Assembly: GCA_044868005.1 (NCBI GenBank)
Contig: JBIOVX010000097.1
Location: forward strand, 1-64,000
Length of the DNA stretch: 64,000 nucleotides
DNA from: DATARR01 sp044868005
GTDB lineage: Bacteria > Acidobacteriota > Thermoanaerobaculia > Multivoradales > UBA5704
Direction: 5' to 3'
In this document: positions 60,746-64,000 of the stretch, piece by piece
Layout: each line of letters starts with the position of its first letter
Numbering within the stretch: position 1 is the stretch's first letter
Program-made: the position numbers and the translations under genes
The notes under the pieces: model-generated
Seen by the model: only the letters and a program-made list of their open reading frames with translations
What the model was told of the DNA's origin: nothing
Database searches by the model: none

Positions 60746-62986
60746 ATGGAACCAAAGAAAAAGATGAGTCTGACGCAGCTCACGTTCATCGTGGCGGTGA
60801 ACATGATGGGCTCCGGCATCATCATGCTGCCGACCAACATGGCCCGGGTCGGCGCCATCTCCCTGCTGTCGTGGGTGGTCACTGCGGTGGGCTCGATGGC
60901 AATCGCCTACGGCTTCGCCCAGGCCGGGCTGTTCAACCAGCGCCCCGGAGGCATGGCCGCCTACGCCGAGGACGCCTACAAGAAGCCCGGTTACTTCCAG
61001 GTCTTCTTCCTCTACTTCCTGTCGCTGGCGATCGGCAACGTCGCCATCGCGATCTCCGCCGTCGGCTATCTGGCGACGTTCGTGCCCTGGCTGTCCTCGA
61101 CGCCGGTGGCCACCACGGTGGGGGTGATCGGCCTGCTCTGGTTGACCACGTTCGCCAATTTCGGCGGGGCGGGCGTCACCGGCAAGATCGGGTCGGTGAC
61201 GGTGTGGGGGGTGCTCATCCCGGTGGGGATGCTCTGTCTCATCGGCTGGTTCTGGTTCAAGGCCGACACGTTCGCCGCCGCCTGGAACCCGCAAGGGATG
61301 TCCTGGTTGCAGGGCATGGGCTCGAGCATCGCGCTCACCCTCTGGGCCTTCCTCGGCATGGAATCGGCGGCGCAGAACTCCGCCGCGGTCGAGAACCCGA
61401 AGCGGGACGTGCCGCTCGCGTGCATGTTCGGCACCCTCGGCGCCGCGGTGATCTACATATTGTCGACCACCGTCATCCAGGGGATCGTGCCGAATGCCGA
61501 GCTGGCGAGCTCGACCGGCCCGTTCGGCCTCGCCTACGCCAAGATGTTCAACCCCATCGTCGGCTCGATCATCATGGGTCTCGCGGTGATGGCCTGCCTC
61601 GGCTCGCTGCTCGGCTGGCAGTTCACGCTGGCGCAAACCGCCAAGTCCGCCGCCGACGAGCGCATGTTCCCCGGCTTGTTCGGCAAGGAGAACCGCATGG
61701 GCGCGCCGGTCGCCGGCATGATCGTCATGGGCGTGGTGCAGTCGGGGATGGCGCTGTCGACCATGTCGCCGTCTCTGAGCGAGCAGTTCGGAGCGCTGGT
61801 CAACCTCGCCGTCGTCACCAACGTGGTGCCCTACATCATCTCCCTCTCGGCCCTGCCGCTCATCATGCGGCTCGCCGGGGTCGAGAAGTCGAAGTACCAG
61901 CGCAACCTGGCGGTCACGTTCGTGGCGCTCGCTTACAGCATCTACGCCCTCTACGCCTCCGGGAAGGACGCCGTCTTCGGCGGCATGATCGTGATGGGCA
62001 TCGCCTACGTGATCTGGGGCTCGATCGCGCACCGCTTCACGCCGCAGGCGGGGACCGCCGGCAAGGACGTCGGGCTGCCGCTCTCGAAGGCGGCCGCCGC
62101 CGCCGTGCTGCTGGCGATCGGGGCGCTGGCGTTCGCCGCGCCGGCGGCCGGCGCCACCCTCGACCAGATCAAACAGAGTGGAAAGCTGCGCTTCGGCTAC
62201 CGTCCCGACGCGGTGCCGCTGTCGTTCCGCGATCCGTCGGGGAAGCCCGCCGGCTACTCCGTCGAGCTCTGCAGGGACATCGCCGAGGCCGCGAAGAGAG
62301 AGCTCGGCCTCCCCGGCCTCACCGTGGAGTGGGTGCCGGTGACCGTCGAGAGCCGCTTCGACAGCCTCAAGGCGGGCCAGATCGACGTGCTCTGCGGGGC
62401 GACGACGGTGACGCTCGCCCGCCGGACCCAGGTCTCGTTCTCCCTCCCGATCTTCCCCGGTGGCATCGGCGCGTTGATCCGCGCCGACGCTCCCGCTCGG
62501 CTGCGGGAGGCGCTGGAGGGGCGCGCGCAGCCGGTCCGGCCGGCTTGGCGGGGCTCGCCCACGGAGGTGCTGCAGGCCAGGACTTTCGCCGTGGTCCGCG
62601 GCACCACGACCCAGAGCTGGCTCGAGAAGAAGAAGAAGGAGCTGCAGGTGATCGCGGAAACCACCGCCGTCGACAGCTACGAGGCGGGGGTACGCCGGGT
62701 GCTCGCAGGCAAGTCCGACGTCCTCTTCGGCGATCGCATCCTGCTGCTGAACGCGAGGGAGATGAACCCGGCCCAGGCCGACCTCGTCCTGCTCGACCGG
62801 CTCTTCACTGTGGAGCCGGTGGCGCTGGCCCTGCCGCGCGGCGACGAAGACCTCCGCCTGCTCGTCGACCGCACCCTCAGCCGCCTCTACCGCTCGGGCG
62901 AGATCCAGCATCTCTACGCGACGTGGTGTGGCGGGTCCGACTCCGACGCCCTCTCGTTCTTCCGCATGAACACGCTTCCCGAATGA
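60746..62986 (+). CDS. PotE-like antiporter fused to a periplasmic solute-binding domain
   Basis: 746 residues. Residues 1-432 align with E. coli PotE (putrescine/ornithine antiporter) along the whole length: VNMMGSGIIMLPTNMARVGA, NFGGAGVTGKIGSVTVWGV, the key Glu205 in GMESAAQNSAAVENP, GSLLGWQFTLAQTAKS and LVNLAVVTNVVPYI. After a short loop, residues 446-470 form an extra hydrophobic helix ending AAPAAGA, and 471-746 are an SBP_bac_3 domain (DQIKQSGKLRFGYRPDAVPL, GQIDVLCGATTVTLARRTQV). The helix places the binding domain in the periplasm; a signal-peptidase-like site could release it. This architecture is not one I know. Confidence 0.85.
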   Translation: MEPKKKMSLTQLTFIVAVNMMGSGIIMLPTNMARVGAISLLSWVVTAVGSMAIAYGFAQAGLFNQRPGGMAAYAEDAYKKPGYFQVFFLYFLSLAIGNVAIAISAVGYLATFVPWLSSTPVATTVGVIGLLWLTTFANFGGAGVTGKIGSVTVWGVLIPVGMLCLIGWFWFKADTFAAAWNPQGMSWLQGMGSSIALTLWAFLGMESAAQNSAAVENPKRDVPLACMFGTLGAAVIYILSTTVIQGIVPNAELASSTGPFGLAYAKMFNPIVGSIIMGLAVMACLGSLLGWQFTLAQTAKSAADERMFPGLFGKENRMGAPVAGMIVMGVVQSGMALSTMSPSLSEQFGALVNLAVVTNVVPYIISLSALPLIMRLAGVEKSKYQRNLAVTFVALAYSIYALYASGKDAVFGGMIVMGIAYVIWGSIAHRFTPQAGTAGKDVGLPLSKAAAAAVLLAIGALAFAAPAAGATLDQIKQSGKLRFGYRPDAVPLSFRDPSGKPAGYSVELCRDIAEAAKRELGLPGLTVEWVPVTVESRFDSLKAGQIDVLCGATTVTLARRTQVSFSLPIFPGGIGALIRADAPARLREALEGRAQPVRPAWRGSPTEVLQARTFAVVRGTTTQSWLEKKKKELQVIAETTAVDSYEAGVRRVLAGKSDVLFGDRILLLNAREMNPAQADLVLLDRLFTVEPVALALPRGDEDLRLLVDRTLSRLYRSGEIQHLYATWCGGSDSDALSFFRMNTLPE

Positions 62987-62993
62987 GGCCACG

Positions 62994-64000
62994 ATGATCA
63001 CGCGCAGCACGAAGCGAATCAGCCTGCGGGCCCTGATGATCGACGACGAGCTCGGGACCGCGACCGCCGAGGGCCGCGCCGCCGGGGCCCTGTTCCAGGA
63101 GCTCCAGGATCGCGGCATCGAGGTCGCCCAGGCCACCTCGGCCGAGGACGGACACTCGGCCATCGTCTCCGACTCGGCGATCCACACGATCCTCATCGAT
63201 TGGACGCTGGCCGGCGACGAAGACCACAGCCGGGCCATAGGCCTCATCGATCTCGTCCGTTCGCGCAACGACAAGGTGCCGATCTTCCTGATGGCGGAGC
63301 GGGGCCAGGCCTCCTCGATCCCAATCCCCGTGATGGAGAAGGTCGACGAGTTCGTCTGGACCCTCGAGGACACCGCGGCCTTCGTCGGCGGCCGGGTGGT
63401 GGCGGCGATCCGCCGCTACCTCGAGGTGATGATGCCGCCGCTCGCGGCGGCGCTGATGAAGTTCAGCCAGGAGTACGAGTACTCCTGGCACACCCCCGGG
63501 CACACGGGCGGCACGGCCTTCCTCAAGTCCGCCATCGGCCGGATCTTCTTCGACTACTTCGGGGAGAACCTGCTGCGCTCCGACCTGTCGATCAGCGTCG
63601 GGGCCCTCGGCTCGCTCCTCGACCATACGGGGCCGATCGGGGCGCACGAGAAGTACGCGGCCCGCGTCTTCGGCGCGCACCGGACCTACTGCGTCACGAA
63701 CGGCACCTCGATGTCGAACCGGGTGATCTTCATGGCCGCCGTCACGCGCGACCAGATCGCGCTGTGCGACCGCAACTGTCACAAGTCGATCGAGCACAGC
63801 CTGGTGATGACCGGCGGCATCCCGGCCTACCTCGTGCCGCTGCGCAACCGCTACGGCATCATCGGCCCGATCCCGCCCGAACGCCTCACCCCCGAGGCCC
63901 TCCGCGCCGCGATCGCCGCCAACCCCCTGGTGAAGAAGGGGATCGACACCCGGCCGGTGCACTCCATCATCACCAACTCCACCTACGACGGCCTCTGCTA
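62994..64000 (+). CDS. Second AdiA-like decarboxylase (5-prime part)
   Basis: Runs off the window after 335 codons. Wing domain RALMIDDELGTATAEGRAAG and LIDWTLAGDEDHSRAIGL, then EYSWHTPGHTGGTAFLKSAI, CDRNCHKSIEHSLVMTGGI and the start of the substrate region NSTYDGLCY. Clearly paralogous to the adiA-like gene at 57340 but with His/Thr in HTPGHTGG where that one has AAPGHQGG. Arginine, lysine and ornithine are all possible substrates. ATG 62994 begins 8 nt after the antiporter stop. Confidence 0.85.
   Translation, partial: MITRSTKRISLRALMIDDELGTATAEGRAAGALFQELQDRGIEVAQATSAEDGHSAIVSDSAIHTILIDWTLAGDEDHSRAIGLIDLVRSRNDKVPIFLMAERGQASSIPIPVMEKVDEFVWTLEDTAAFVGGRVVAAIRRYLEVMMPPLAAALMKFSQEYEYSWHTPGHTGGTAFLKSAIGRIFFDYFGENLLRSDLSISVGALGSLLDHTGPIGAHEKYAARVFGAHRTYCVTNGTSMSNRVIFMAAVTRDQIALCDRNCHKSIEHSLVMTGGIPAYLVPLRNRYGIIGPIPPERLTPEALRAAIAANPLVKKGIDTRPVHSIITNSTYDGLC

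Noticed and set aside
60347..63373. A 1008-codon minus-strand open frame opposite the PotE-SBP gene
   Set aside because: Same reason: an antisense shadow with a His/Arg/Glu-rich composition, whereas the plus frame has clear transporter and SBP motifs.

Overview
The window is high-GC, densely coded bacterial DNA from a Gram-negative organism (outer-membrane barrels, lipoproteins, an ExeA/GspB-type secretion pair). Genes often overlap by 1-4 nt, and GTG/TTG starts are common. The mix of a Bacteroidetes/Xanthomonas-style arginine operon using an N-acyl-ornithine carbamoyltransferase, S9 and M28 exopeptidases, a three-subunit SdhCAB, and many small toxin-antitoxin genes and palindromic repeats suggests an Acidobacteriota-like lineage. 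That placement is inference from gene content; no rRNA or other phylogenetic marker is present. Region 1-14.5 kb: an outer-membrane barrel gene split by an in-frame TGA, small lipoproteins, a B3/4-domain protein, a CoA-type Nudix hydrolase, protoporphyrinogen oxidase, an orphan HicB-like protein, a dual-specificity phosphatase, a methyltransferase, then an envelope-sugar cluster (GT39-like membrane protein, GT2 glycosyltransferase, YdjC/HpnK deacetylase), a GIY-YIG protein, an SDR and a large membrane protein. Region 14.6-24.3 kb: one minus-strand arginine operon, argR-argG-X-argC-argD-argF'-argB-argE'-argH, with most junctions overlapping by 4 nt. It has no recognisable acylglutamate synthase. 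Gene X, a P-loop protein distantly resembling DUF1611/DgcN, occupies a slot where that step could be supplied. argF' carries Ala where acetylornithine enzymes have Glu, which predicts succinylated intermediates. A 178-bp palindromic element is inserted in frame near the start of argC. Region 24.3-38 kb: a gene-poor stretch, small accessory genes including a BrnTA module and a VapBC-like module, a solute-binding protein, DoxX, GspB/ExeA, divergent S9 and M28 peptidases, and zwf with a second B3/4 protein. Region 38-46 kb: an ABC exporter with a GntR regulator, in which the permease carries a beta-propeller-like tail; a TPR protein; sdhCAB. Region 45.9-49 kb: a lower-GC accessory island with DUF433, HEPN, ribbon-helix-helix and a second BrnTA pair, a frameshifted antitoxin and palindromic elements. 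Several of its genes, and brnT1, have a -10 box 6-7 nt before the start codon, as expected for leaderless mRNAs. Region 49-56 kb: proS, a zinc-ribbon/TPR protein, 3-hydroxyacyl-CoA dehydrogenase and an orphan histidine kinase. Region 55.9-64 kb: an amino-acid decarboxylation/polyamine cluster on the plus strand: a porin-like barrel, an AdiA-like arginine decarboxylase, an ornithine decarboxylase with a large in-frame internal deletion, a PotE-like antiporter fused to a periplasmic solute-binding domain, and a second AdiA-like decarboxylase cut by the window edge. No rRNA, tRNA, CRISPR array, insertion sequence, phage gene or replication origin was recognised.
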